Of a stretch of DNA of 64,000 nucleotides, positions 23,590-34,586 are shown one piece after another. A program made the position numbers and the translations under genes. This DNA comes from Sycobia sp. Sy_11 (lineage: Eukaryota > Arthropoda > Insecta > Hymenoptera > Epichrysomallidae). Numbering within the stretch: the first letter of the stretch is position 1; each line of letters starts with the position of its first letter. Where the stretch lies: the NCBI GenBank assembly GCA_018907035.1, contig JACCIC010000062.1:1700501-1764500 (forward strand). The letters are read 5' to 3'. The notes under the pieces were generated by a model. That model was not told the DNA's origin. It made no database searches and worked only from the letters and a program-made list of their open reading frames with translations.

Positions 23590-23930
23590 TCATCTTATAT
23601 TGGCACAAATTTAAGGATATCAGAGGGATCAATTTTGGGACCATTGTTTTTCTATGTATATAAATAACGTACGGCACGTGTTGGACGCGATGGCATCCAT
23701 CATTTACTCTATCCTCCTGATAATTTACAAATATATTAGATTTATTATGGACGTCTTTATAATAGGGTGGCAGGGTTGGAGCGTCTGGCAATAGCGGTGT
23801 TGGTTTGAGTGGCTGATGTTTCTCTCATGCTCAATACTAACAAGACTAAGGAATGTTTGATCCAAGAAGAGTTACCTCTAAAATACAAGCCAATAATTAG
23901 CTTAGAATTCACATACTCCAGATAATTCAA
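23590..23930 (+). pseudogene. LINE reverse transcriptase fragment 1
   Basis: A decayed non-LTR retrotransposon RT. GSILGPLFFYVY (23,626-23,661) matches the conserved QGSxLGPxLFxIYIN motif. In the same frame, YPPDNLQIY (23,710-23,736) replaces the catalytic YADDLQIY. A downstream LMLNTNKTKE, in another frame, matches the LxLNxxKTK motif. Stops are scattered throughout. It is closest to the jockey/CR1 type of RT by motif wording. Confidence 0.75.
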
Positions 23931-24077
23931 CATTATGACCAAGGGTAGTAACATGGTATTGCGCATCCATCTTCAAAAGCAATACCACATCAGGAAAGAT
24001 CTGATTTTAGATCGATTTCCTTACTGTGTTCTGCATCTAAAATTCTGAAATTAATAGCCCTGAAACAAATCTCTACT

Positions 24078-24830
24078 TTCATCGAGGAAAACTACCTACT
24101 TAAAACATTTCAGTCAAGTTTTAAGAAGGGTTATAGTATGCATACAGCCCTTATCAAATTAGTAGATGACCTTAGAATAGCCATTGATGATGAATTGATA
24201 ACAGTTGTAATAGAGCTGGATTTCTTAAAAACATTAGCTTTCCTATCGCAAAATTTCACTCTATGAGCTTTTTTGAATCGACATGCAATTGTTAAACTTC
24301 TTTCTATCTCATTGGTATCAGAGTATTGTTTTCCCAAATGGCGAAATGTCGAAGCCTCTACGAAGAGATATTGGAGTACGGTTTATGCAATTGCAATAGT
24401 AGTGCAATAGTAATGCAATATATAGTCGGTTAGTGTCAGTTTATGATATTATTAATAAGGTAACTCGGCCTAACGAATATTTTATATTGGTATAATACTA
24501 ATGAACTTGTCGTGAGTGCAAACAAATCAAAATCAACTTGGATTGGCTCGAGAGGATTTATTAAACAAGTTAATGAAGCTCCTTGTCCGCACACAAAAAT
24601 GATAGATAATGAAGTCATCATTAATCTTGGCAATTCTTTCTAGATACTTGGTATTTTCTTGAATAACTTGCTACAATGGAGGGAGCAGACCAGCTTTATT
24701 GCTAAGAAAATATTTGATGCCTTGAAGATAACCTTCATAAAACCTCTTCTTTTTTCTTATCTTAACTACTGTACCGATCTCCTGTTCGATAAGTTATCCT
24801 TATTATTATTATCGTTAAATATATGTTATA
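24078..24830 (+). pseudogene. LINE reverse transcriptase fragment 2
   Basis: A second RT remnant. FQSSFKKGYSMHTALIKLVDD (24,114 onward) matches the QSGFRxGHSTxTAL motif, followed by ELDFLKTLAF where a live element has LDFSKAFD. A later frame (24,480-24,830) carries the thumb-type INLGNSF and QTSFIAKKIFDALK stretch. N-terminal RT motifs here lie downstream of C-terminal motifs of fragment 1, so these are two partial copies and not one gene. Confidence 0.75.
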
Positions 24831-25069
24831 ATAATTATTAAATATAATATGATATATAATACGAAGTAGCTTACCGCCTGTGATGTACAGTTTACCACGG
24901 TTAATGTTATATTTTATTAATACTAGTTTTTATTCATGTATTTATTTTGTACCTTTTTTCTTTCTTTTTCTTTGTTACGTTTTGGTTTTATCTTTATTAT
25001 TATCTGTTGTGATATTTTTACAGTGATCCGCTCTACAGAGCCTTATTCATGTACATATTTATATTTTTA

Positions 25070-25130
25070 TTTTGATTATGACTATTAAGGACCTTAAGTC
25101 CTTAACTTATAAATAAAATCATTCAATTCG
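25070..25130 (+). mobile_element. LINE 3' end, copy 1, with terminal hairpin
   Basis: AAGGAC-CTTAA-GTCCTT (25,087-25,103) forms a perfect 6-bp hairpin with a 5-base loop, followed by AATAAA-containing AT-rich sequence. It sits about 250 bases after RT fragment 2 and probably is its 3' end. Confidence 0.55.
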
Positions 25131-25135
25131 ATTCT

Positions 25136-25204
<69 letters not shown>
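25136..25204 (+). repeat. Poly-C run followed by (CT)n
   Basis: Ten C residues lead into about 60 bases of pure CT. The tract lies between two LINE 3' tails. Confidence 0.95.
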
Positions 25205-25206
<2 letters not shown>

Positions 25207-25262
25207 CCTATGAAGGACCACGAGTCCTTAGGCGTTAATAAATGAAATTCTAATTCTAATTC
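25205..25262 (+). mobile_element. LINE 3' end, copy 2, with the same hairpin
   Basis: AAGGAC-CACGA-GTCCTT (25,213-25,229) has the same stem as copy 1 with a different loop, then GGCGTTAATAAATG and a tail of about three AATTCT units. A conserved hairpin plus a short tandem-repeat tail is a typical 3' end for CR1/L2/jockey-type LINEs lacking poly(A). Confidence 0.6.
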
Positions 25263-25284
25263 TCTTTGTCACTCTGTCTATGTA

Positions 25285-25446
25285 TATACGTACATGCATA
25301 CATACATACATACATACATACGAACATACATACATACATACATACATACAAACATACATACATTCATGCATACATACATACATACATGCATTCATGCATA
25401 CATACATACATACATGCATTCATGCATACATACATACATACATACA

Positions 25447-25482
<36 letters not shown>

Positions 25483-25490
25483 TATATATA
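25285..25490 (+). repeat. (TACA)n tetranucleotide array ending in (TA)n
   Basis: About 190 bases of TACA units with scattered TGCA/TTCA variants that recur in a regular order (higher-order pattern), then (TA)n at 25,473-25,490. Predicted HTYI-repeat peptides are artefacts. Confidence 0.95.
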
Positions 25491-26148
25491 TGAAGTATAA
25501 AATGAAAAACTTAATTTTTTATTATTCAACTTTTATTTACTTAGAATTTTAATATAAAATGATTACTAAAACTTCTAATTAAAAACTAATTATGCATCCA
25601 AGTCAAAATTATTATACAATAAATTGATAAATAATATTTATTATTCAATAATTGTTGTGAAAATTTTTTGTGACAACGATACAAACACATACAGATAAAT
25701 AAATATCCAAGTTTGTTGATGGATTACTAAGTAGGTAGAAAGGACAATTATCTGACTGGGGACTTTGTTGCACCTGATCTAGCCCCATGCTTCGAGCAAA
25801 GAACAACTACAGAAGTACTTCACTTCGTGCGGAACTGTTGACCAGCGAGCATTGGCAGTGTAACTTTCTGTATTATGTAACTTTATAATTTTTCTATTGT
25901 AAAAATATAATGTAACGTTGGTTGTCCTTATATTCTTAATTTTTTTCATTAGTATTTTTCATCACATTTACTTTGTAATAAAAGTTTTCAATAAATCAAA
26001 TTTTATTGCAATTACTTATTCTGATTCATTTATGCCATCCTTGAATGCCTATAGAATTATATTCATATGAACAAATATAAGAATATCAGTTTGTTTCAAA
26101 ATAACATGCGCAGCTCTATCAATTTTTTACAATTATTTTTTTGCTGTA
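25491..26148. other. AT-rich stretch with nothing recognisable
   Basis: No coding or element evidence. AATAAA strings occur near 25,620 and 25,990. Confidence 0.5.
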
Positions 26149-26349
26149 TTACACATCGTAAAACAGAATCCCCCAACCTTCATTCTTAGAAAAATTAGTT
26201 GAACTGTTATGAAAATGACACTCATTAATAATGACAAATGCTGACGGTTTGAAATAATTATGTTCGAATTTCCCGTCATAGTACGGATCAATGCTTTTAG
26301 GAAACATTATTTTTCCATTATTCACATCATCGTCAGCTAATAACCTCAT
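26149..26349 (-). CDS. Possible small ORF or terminal exon
   Basis: A 66-codon minus-strand frame from ATG (26,349) to TAA. Its composition is unusually protein-like for this window: MRLLADDDVNNGKIMFPKS at the start and EGWGILFYDV at the end. It is preceded by an in-frame TGA, so either this ATG starts translation or an acceptor lies just inside. No family or signal peptide is recognised. Confidence 0.27.
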   Translation of the reverse strand: MRLLADDDVNNGKIMFPKSIDPYYDGKFEHNYFKPSAFVIINECHFHNSSTNFSKNEGWGILFYDV

Positions 26350-27123
26350 TTGTCAAACCGTATACAAACCGTTTCATAGGAAACTCTTCGGTTTTACCGT
26401 CTCGGCATGGATGAAATGTATACCTTATTTGTACACAAGGGTGTAGCTCTTAAGCAGAGTTGGCTCGCAACTTTTAGCTGTTTTGTTTTTGTCTATGTTA
26501 CATCGTTGCTACTCATTCAGAAACAGTGCAAAATAATTTATTAAATTTGTCCTACCGAAATTTATCTTTTCTCTTTTTTGTTTTATAATTTTTTTTTATA
26601 TTGAAACTGTTACGGATAGTTAAATTATATAAATTTATATATTTATTAAGATAGCGTAGAATTAAGTTTTTAAGTTTATATAAATAATAAATAATAATAA
26701 TGTTTAAATTAATGATATGCAAATAATAAAACAATTGCGTCATATTTAGGTTATAAAAAACTAAGATTTTATGTGTATATTTTTAAGCGGAAATTGATGT
26801 ATAGATATTATATTACAATGTAATCACCGCGTAGATTAAGTGTATTTATCTCGAGAAGTGCGTGTTATTATTAAGAATAAGATTTATTTTACTTTGTATT
26901 ATAGAAAACATTAGGCTAAAATTCTTTGATAATGAAAATGAAAATTTATTTAACTATTTGATATTTTATAAGTATTAAAAAATTAATGGTCAAATAATTA
27001 ATGTAAAGGAAAGCCACTAATATTTTGGAAATAGAACTTGAAAATTTAATCGAACATATATTTTACTTACATATTTAATAAAAGGGAATAATGTAATTAT
27101 AAAGAAAATATAAATAAACTTAC
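26350..27123. other. AT-rich stretch with nothing recognisable
   Basis: No coding frame or element. If the minus-strand exons on either side belong together, this would be intron. Confidence 0.45.
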
Positions 27124-27341
27124 ATTGATTGAATTGGACAGACTTCGAGAAGTTTACTATTATCAGTGCTGTGACTGGAAAATGCCATTTTTTCTTTCGA
27201 GAAAACTATACATTCAATATCCATCGGTGCCGTGACCGGAAAACCATAAGATTTTCGAAAGCCGTATTTTTTGAATGTATGGTTTTCAACGTTGCAGAAA
27301 ATTTGGATACTATTTTCGAAAGCTGAAACGTGCTCATGCAA
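27124..27341 (-). CDS. Possible exon with repeated FPVT-P-M-D motif
   Basis: A minus-strand frame ends at a perfect splice donor (exon edge 27,124, intron GTAAGT). It encodes about 72 residues including KKYGFRKSYGFPVTAPMD and SKEKMAFSSHSTDNSKLLEV. The same wording recurs upstream on the strand at 27,402-27,460 (FPVTTPMD, with two stops). It may be a coding tandem repeat, or non-coding repeat DNA that happens to be open. Confidence 0.28.
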
Positions 27342-27450
27342 AATTTATGAAGCACCACGAAATACCAAATTTTTTTTGTATTGATTAATGTATAAATTCA
27401 GATCCATCGGTGTCGTGACCGGAAAATCTCAAGATTTTTAAAATCTGTAT
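27160..27450 (-). repeat. Degenerate tandem repeat with CATCGGTGYCGTGACCGGAA core
   Basis: Three related cores lie at about 27,162, 27,221 and 27,402 on the plus strand, the first more diverged (AGTGCTGTGACTGGAAAA). Two are followed by AAGATTTT. An inverted pair AAAACTATACATTCAA / TTGAATGTATGGTTTT (27,203-27,218 and 27,271-27,287) surrounds the second core. Confidence 0.6.
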
Positions 27451-27551
27451 TTCTGAAATTTATACTTTAATTTAGAAAAAAAATTTGGGAATTTTGAAAT
27501 TGAAATATTTCTATGACGGATAGAAATAAATGAAGAGCTTCAAAAAGAGGC

Positions 27552-27663
27552 TTATATATCTGAACCAGAAAAGGTTACATATGAAAACTTCTCGACGGAT
27601 CTGTTTTCCCTTTGTATCTTATCGCTAAATTCAGAGAATTTGATGGCGGCGCGAGAAGCGAGC
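27552..27663 (-). CDS. Possible exon, unknown protein
   Basis: After an acceptor-like CGAACCTTTATAG the minus strand is open for 36 codons (LASRAAIKFSEFSDKIQREN...) to a TAA at 27,552. A GTAACC donor-like site lies before the stop. Composition is protein-like and charged. The same bases contain TATAAAG on the plus strand (27,665-27,671), so a promoter reading is also possible. Confidence 0.22.
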
Positions 27664-28232
27664 CTATAAAGGTTCGAACGCGCCGAATGTTAGTTCATTA
27701 TATTACTGGCTATCCTCTGTTTTGGTACGTCGTAAAAAATTATAGTTTTATTATTATATTAAATAATTTCAAAAAACTTAAACATTATTTATTTAATCCC
27801 TTTTTGGTTGTCTCGAACAGAAACATTTTATTTAAAATCTCGTAAGAATATTTAACTCACAGCCGCTTTTGTCCGAGGTGATTGCGTATCAGGTTTATTT
27901 TCTGTTCGACCGCGGATATCATATATACATTATTCTATTATATTATACTTTCTGTAGCGGTGAACACAACAACGCTCGCTAATATAAAATAAAATAAATA
28001 AATACAATTTTTATGCATAAGATTAGCTTAACATTATGGTAAAATCTTGCATATAAATTTATATAAAAACTACAACTTATCAAACCATTTCAGGCGGTAA
28101 CAATATTCTTTGAAAGTGCACTTGAAAAAATTCAATGATTATTAGTAAATGACTAACATAAATGATTGCACTAGATTTCGAGAAATATTATTTTCAAACA
28201 ACATAAGCCAAATCGATTACTGATAAAATCAA
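27664..28232. other. AT-rich stretch with nothing recognisable
   Basis: No credible element or coding frame. Confidence 0.45.
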
Positions 28233-28478
28233 TTAAATTAACTTAACATTTATATAAATTGCGTTAGAACCATTCCTCGAAATATGCAACTGAGACAATA
28301 TGGAGCAAATAACGTCAATTTCATTTTCCTCTAAAATGCCATAAAGGAAGCATTCGGCCATGGCTCTCGTCCGCTCTCGGCACATCATATCTATAGCGTC
28401 CAAATAATTGAGGTCTACTCGTTGTATGTTCCTCCAACGCAGACTGTCACCTATAGTTTTCAACGCATCTTCAAAAGT
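28233..28478 (-). CDS. Possible exon, unknown protein
   Basis: An AG acceptor at 28,480-28,479 is followed by an open minus-strand frame of about 81 codons ending in TAA. It begins TFEDALKTIGDSLRWRN and includes AMAECFLYGILEENEIDV. Composition and lack of repeats make it one of the most protein-like frames in the window. A donor-like GTTAAG lies just before the stop. An in-frame TAG coincides with the acceptor, so a spliced upstream exon is required. The family is not recognised. Confidence 0.33.
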   Translation of the reverse strand, partial: TFEDALKTIGDSLRWRNIQRVDLNYLDAIDMMCRERTRAMAECFLYGILEENEIDVICSILSQLHISRNGSNAIYINVKLI

Positions 28479-28499
28479 CTATATACGTATATATACAAT

Positions 28500-28760
28500 C
28501 GATCAAGAGCTGTTATATGGTGCGAGCGCCGATTAAAATGAACGGCGCGCCGCGTCTAGCTGATCGCGCGCGTTACATACGTACACCAGGAAACGGAAGT
28601 GACGTCAGTGACCCCGTCTACCTCCCTGACTCTTTCTCTTTCGCACTGTTGGTGTCGCGAGGATATAATAGGATGAAAAAAGAAACGCGCATCACCAATG
28701 TGCGCGCGAACGTGCTGGCGCGCAACGAGCTGCGCTCTATCGGACGCGATTCTTTTTATA
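28500..28760. promoter_or_regulatory. CpG-rich block with ETS/CRE composite site
   Basis: Strongly CpG-enriched between AT-rich flanks. It contains CGGAAGTGACGTCA (28,594-28,607), an ETS site (CGGAAGT) overlapping a palindromic cAMP response element (TGACGTCA), an arrangement known from TATA-less housekeeping promoters. It lies just upstream of the minus-strand exon candidate at 28,233-28,478. Confidence 0.4.
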
Positions 28761-29467
28761 TATATATATATAATATAATTATAAAAAGAGTAAGAAAGAG
28801 AAGTCGGTCGAAGAGAGACAAAAAGAAACAGTTTTTCCATAACATACTACTAAAATTCAATATACAACAATAATCAGCTAGAAAGAACTTATTGTTCTAC
28901 TATTATAAATATTTATTTTATTTATATTCTGCAATTGTTTCAAGTCCATACTTATTTAATTTTGATAAGATAAAACTGAAATTATAGAAACATACAATTA
29001 ATTCTGCCAGGAATTGCACAGCGTTACATTTTTAATAGATTCTATATAAAATCAAACTCGAACCGAGAAATATCATATTATCGTAAAAAAATTAATTAAG
29101 TTCATGAAACTAGTACAGACATCAAACCTATATAATAATATATAATCAATGACTGTATTTCAATTCAGGCAGAATATGTTAAAAATGCATGAAAATGTAA
29201 ATTTAAATGTTATCCAATTTAGAATCTAAAGTACGCTTTGAATTTTTTTCGCGAGAGTACGCGCTTTATCAGTGAACAAAAGCTCGCTCCTCGGTTACAG
29301 CCGTTATAAAGTGTGACGCAGACTGTAACGCTTAAAAGGAAAAGGCGTGCAACATATTTTATATCAAGGAACGATTATATTCGCGTCCTAAATTTGCCAA
29401 TAAAACTTACGGAATGCGAGACCGGACGATTGCGCCTGTGCGCGCGTGTCAAGAGACAGAGAGGCAG

Positions 29468-29523
<56 letters not shown>

Positions 29524-31132
29524 GGAAAAGCGCAAGGACAAAGGTGAAATACAATGGGGGAAGTCGGCCTTGATGCTTGTACGCCCAGCTCTTATTGCGA
29601 GTTTTGTTATTTGACTTTTAGAGAACAATTTAAACTCTATCGTGTATTGTAACTGTCCAACGCAAACAATGATATGTTCCATGCATTTTTCTTGCTTTTC
29701 AAACCAATTTTTTTCTCTTTGATAAATTGGCTGTTATGCACGTATGTACTATGCATAGACTCTTGTCTGCACACATTGTAAACAAAATTTGGACTTTTTA
29801 TAAGCAAAAAAATACATAGCCAATAACTTAAGTATGGCTTAGAACATTATAAATTCCTCGGAGCGTTGATCACATCTTGCAATATTTACTATGATGTAAG
29901 TATTATTTATATGATAAAAGTATATGAGGTAATTATGTAAATTAATTTATAAATCCTCATAATTAAATGATGGAATAAAAAAATTTACTCTGGAAATTTA
30001 GAAATTCAAGTATTATATATTCATTACTGGCAATCTCGTTAATTTTCATTTCGCAATATTTCAGCTCAATGATAAAATCTATAGCATATAAATTTATTTT
30101 TTATAATTTTTTTTTATAAACTCTAATTTCTTATATCCTTAAATTTTTAATAGTATAAATTCAACAGTTCTGGAATGAGAATGGTAATTAAAAAAGTATT
30201 ATTAAAAGAGTTTTGTAAAATGCAAAATTTTTTGCTAATCGTATATTATTTGCTTAGCATTTTTGTGAAAGTTTTATTACTTCCTCGTAAGAAGGAGTGG
30301 ACAAACTGTTAATAAACGTTTTTTTTATTTTAAAATAATAGACCGATAAATAAATTAATAGTTGACTAATGTCGAATGAATTTTTAATACTTATTATCAA
30401 TTGCATTCTTTTTTTAAACGATGCTAATAAAAGAAATACATATAATTCTCATCGATTGCATATACGGCATAATCCTTAAACCTGTAGGCTTTTCCAAAAT
30501 TCTTCACGAACTTACATTTTTCCCAAAAAACACTGTATTTATTATCAAAAACGCGAAAGATCCTAATATAGAACATGATAGCACGCGTCTCAACCCCACG
30601 ACATGGTTGGTCAACAAAGCCCGCGCTGACCCGTGAGACACCATTACATCGACTTAGTACCTATATAAAATAAACAGCAGAATTCGTGTGTAACGTTCCG
30701 AATTCACTGAGGTCCATATTCACGGAATGCGGATACACGAATTTCCCTTTTCGCTTTATTCGTTATTGCGTCGTCGCAATATTACAAATTTTCGTATGTA
30801 TAAGTCGCTACAGAAAGAAGATGTGCTTATGTGATTGAACGAGCGTTTTGTAAAAAGAGCTTCGGTTTCTACATAACCGTAATCAGATTTTAAAGTTTGT
30901 ATAGTGACGGATTTCGATAAAGTAGATTGCAGATTTCATTGTCCCGTGCAGAAATATACCCGGCATATCCCTAGTTCGGGCTAGATCCTAGTCAGTATTA
31001 CTGATGATTTCCTCATGTAGGCAAATCTCGCCAGATCCGAGTTAGATTTCCCTTCGATCATCTAATAATCGTCTAACATTAATTATTACTTTTTCGACTT
31101 TATTCATATTTGCTTATCGTTTATTGATGTTA
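28761..31132. other. Mostly AT-rich non-coding stretch
   Basis: The only strong feature is (GA)25 at 29,471-29,520 in a CpG-containing patch (29,230-29,600). Open frames there are repeat read-through. A 71-codon frame at 30,421-30,636 is weakly protein-like without a recognisable domain. Confidence 0.5.
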
Positions 31133-31400
31133 GAAAGAAATACGTGTTTTCTATAGTCAAAATTTTACAAGTAGAAAACTTAAGGAAACGATTAGGCTTT
31201 CTATCTGGGATCTAGTCAGATTTCCTTAACTTCTCCTTATTTTGGAAAGAATGGCGTATTTTTTGGTGGAATCTGCCAAGTAGGAGAATTAAAGAAATGG
31301 TTAGACTTTCTATTTTGATTTTAATTAGATTTCCTCAACTTTTTCTAATATTGGAAAGAACGATGTCTTTTCTAGTCAATACCTTATGAGTACGAAAATT

Positions 31401-31441
<41 letters not shown>

Positions 31442-31480
31442 GTATATAAACACCCGCAGATTTTTCCAACATGGGAAAGA
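31133..31480 (+). repeat. Tandem repeat, about 109-112 bp period, three copies
   Basis: Copies begin with GAAAGAA at 31,133, 31,245 and 31,354. Shared features in order are a GTnTTTTCTA segment, AAGTAG, a TTAG..TTTCTAT segment, and AGATTTCCT-AACTT. The third copy is interrupted by (GT)n at 31,407-31,436 and resumes as AGATTTTTCCAACATGGGAAAGAATTT. A weaker partial unit may lie at about 31,020-31,060. Confidence 0.75.
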
Positions 31481-31614
31481 ATTTAAAAAATTGATTTACT
31501 ATGTATGATTTATCTTATGTTTATAAAATGATTTTATGATCTTAAATGCTGTACGGTCATATGCAAAGTATAGTATAATAATCGCATATTGCATTTTAGC
31601 ATTGTGAATAATGC

Positions 31615-31670
31615 TAGATAATGAGTTAGCTTACGAATCGTAGGGTCGGGGGTTCGATACTCAGCAGTGG
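31615..31670 (+). ncRNA. tRNA-like fragment, possible SINE head
   Basis: GCTA...TAGC can pair as a D-arm, and GGGGGTTCGATACTC downstream resembles a Pol III B box and T-arm. The anticodon arm does not form properly and no acceptor stem closes it, so this is not a functional tRNA gene. It could be the tRNA-derived head of an old SINE. Confidence 0.25.
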
Positions 31671-31679
31671 TGTGAATTT

Positions 31680-34586
31680 TTTTCATCGAAATAAAATATT
31701 ATATGTTCAACAGACGTGTTTAACATTAAAATTTAAAGTTTGAAGTTATAGTTTAAGTTACGCCGTAAAGATAATATGCTACGGTAAAGGAGGATTTAAT
31801 TAACAATATATTCTATTTGAAAATCGTAATGTAGTTAAATTTCTTTTTAAACTGTATCTCCAAAGCATAAAAGTAGGAGTCGAAAAATACCGAGTGTGAA
31901 CGTTTCTTAGATTTTAGAAAATTAAATTGAGTTAATTATTAAAGTATTGTGACGCTATTCCAATATATTATTTACTTGTTTATTGACATCATGGAAAAAT
32001 TCTATGACCCGTATTTCTTTGCTTATTATAAATAAATAAAAACGGACAAAATGTAATTAAAAGTCTACTTTAAAGGAAGGAAATGGAAAAAAAACTTGTT
32101 AATGTAATATTTTTAAAATTCTTGAGACTTGGTCATATATAGAAAAACGTTTTATTTGCACGTTTTATGCAGAAAACATAATTCGGCTCTACGCATGATT
32201 GGCGAACTTTAGAATTAAAATTAATCTAATCTAGGTCGAAAATGCACATCAATGGTATTTTACACATTCCGCGATATAAATCAAATTTTATCTGAACTTT
32301 CGTTTTTTTTTTTATCTAAAAATATTTCTCAAAAATATATTTGTTATTATAACCTATTAAAAAGAAAAACTGAGTTAAGAGTTATTCACCCCAACTTAAA
32401 TTACCAGTCCTGTTACGGTCCTCTCTCTTCAAAAAAAATCCTAATGATAAACCATAATTTAAATAAAATAGGAGAAATTTGAATAAACAGAAGAAGAGAG
32501 GAGATAAAACGTTATCAAAGATATAATTTAAATATTTATTTTTGCAACTAAAAATAATTCATTAATAAATAAAATATTGTTTGTAAACTTTATAGTTAAC
32601 TTTTGTGTATTAATTTTATACTTTTAGATATTCATTCTTGAAATAATTGAATTTTAACTGTTAAGAAAAATATATAGGTCCATATTGTAAATATAGATAA
32701 TTAATTTTTTAGTTCAGAAATTGCCGTAAGAGACACTGTAACATAAAGACTGTACCTAACATAGGTAATAATAAAGTATAGATAAGCTGTACTGGCCTTG
32801 AATAACCCCTCGTTAGTTACCTGTACAAAGTCGGTAATAACTCGGTAGTTACCCTGACTAATATCTGAAAATAATATGAAATTGCTCGAGATTATTTCTA
32901 CCCGAGTCAGAGCATTCAAAGTTCTTGTTTAGTGTCGCATATAATTTCCCTGAACCCCGGCCGAAAGTCCGATGAATAATTTACACTTAATAAGTTAATA
33001 ATTACTAGCTCTATGTATTGAATTTATTTTCTGACTGGCGTTATAGTCATATCACCAATTACCTCTTTAAATCTATCGCCCACATCAAATTTGCAAAACT
33101 AGCCGAAACCGTGGTTTTTACTGATAGGGTCCGGCAGGATAAAAAAGCAAATACAGTAAACAATGAAGAAAAAAATTAAAATTGATTAAAGACTTTAATA
33201 ATATTATTATAATATTTATCAAATCTAAAATTATAATGTAAATACAGTTTTTATATCAAATCATTACAAAATTTATATAATGAAATTACATTGAGCCTAG
33301 GCCACAATTGAAAACTAATATAATGATTAAATGTTTAAACATCATTTTCTGTGTTTAAACATTCACAATTACATTTATGAATATTCACAACAAACTGTTA
33401 AATTGTACAATGTTGAAATTTACAAATTTTATTCTCTCATCATAATCTTGTTCATTTCTTCGTTAAAATTTTGTAATGTTAATAACTCATCGTTATCCGT
33501 TGAATAGTTGTATGATGATTGATACATTTTTATACGTTTTGTTCTTAATTTAATTAAAGTTTCACAAATTCTTAACCAGGGCAGCTAACATCTGCTTTAT
33601 ACTGAACACAGAAAAACTATTCGTTACATTCAGTCGAAAATGATATATAGGAACTAAGAGAGCTATGGAAAAAAGTAAAGTAAAATAATATAAATTAAAA
33701 AAAATTATTTACTTTAGATTATGGGTACATATGTTTTAGATTTATCTGTCGTCATTTGATCGATAGATGAAGCTGGCCGCAAAAGTCTCACTTTTTCGAA
33801 TAGAGCTAGAAAGTTTAAACTTTCGGTCGAGGGAGTAAGAATAATAAGTTTTTCGAATATAAGGAAAATTGATGGCACTAAATTTGTTCGCTTCTTTAAC
33901 CTCTGGGCGAGGGTTAATAGTTTTATATATAATGTTGTACAACGACTTATATTTATAACGTTGCGCTTTTTCCCTGGCATTTATTTCCGATTGTTTGATT
34001 ATTGAAACCTTGCTCGACTAATGCAGCAAAAACTACTAGAGATAGAAGCAGATGCCCTACATGAAAATACGTATTAGAGTTTATCGCACCTATTACATGA
34101 GCGTCGGAACGGTTTGATTACGATAAGTATAATATCTTGCATGCGTTTTACTTGTTTTTACTCATACCTCGCGTTTCTGTTGGTTTTTGTATATCTTGCG
34201 TTGCAATATTTTATGATGCTACGAAAATCTCGATATTTCATATAAAGTTTGTAGTTCAATATACGAGTAGAGTGCTCAGAGCTCTACTTGTTTAATTGAT
34301 TCCCGTCCTTTCGAACAGACGTTCCATCCACGTGATATAATAAATACAATTTTAAACGATGTTTCATAATTATATTTCTTTAATAAATAAACGTTATGGT
34401 AAAATAAAATATAGAGTATACATTTCATCGAATGGTTAAAATTAAATTCAAATAAATTTATTCTATTCAAAAAGAAAAAATCGCTATGCTGCTTCTCCTC
34501 TCCTCGAAAATAATTCTAGAATTGCTTAGGCAACGCACCATTTATACGCAATAAACGTATTTCACACTGGGGGCGAGAAAGACCAC
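31680..34586. other. AT-rich stretch with nothing recognisable
   Basis: About 2.9 kb without a credible coding frame, element or simple repeat of note. Confidence 0.55.

Noticed and set aside
25285..25490. CRISPR-like array
   Set aside because: No unique spacers between repeats; these are simple tandem repeats in a eukaryotic genome. The same applies to the arrays at 31.1, 52.2 and 53.2 kb.
25266..25500. HTYI-repeat and MYVC-repeat open frames
   Set aside because: Direct translation of the TACA tetranucleotide array on both strands.
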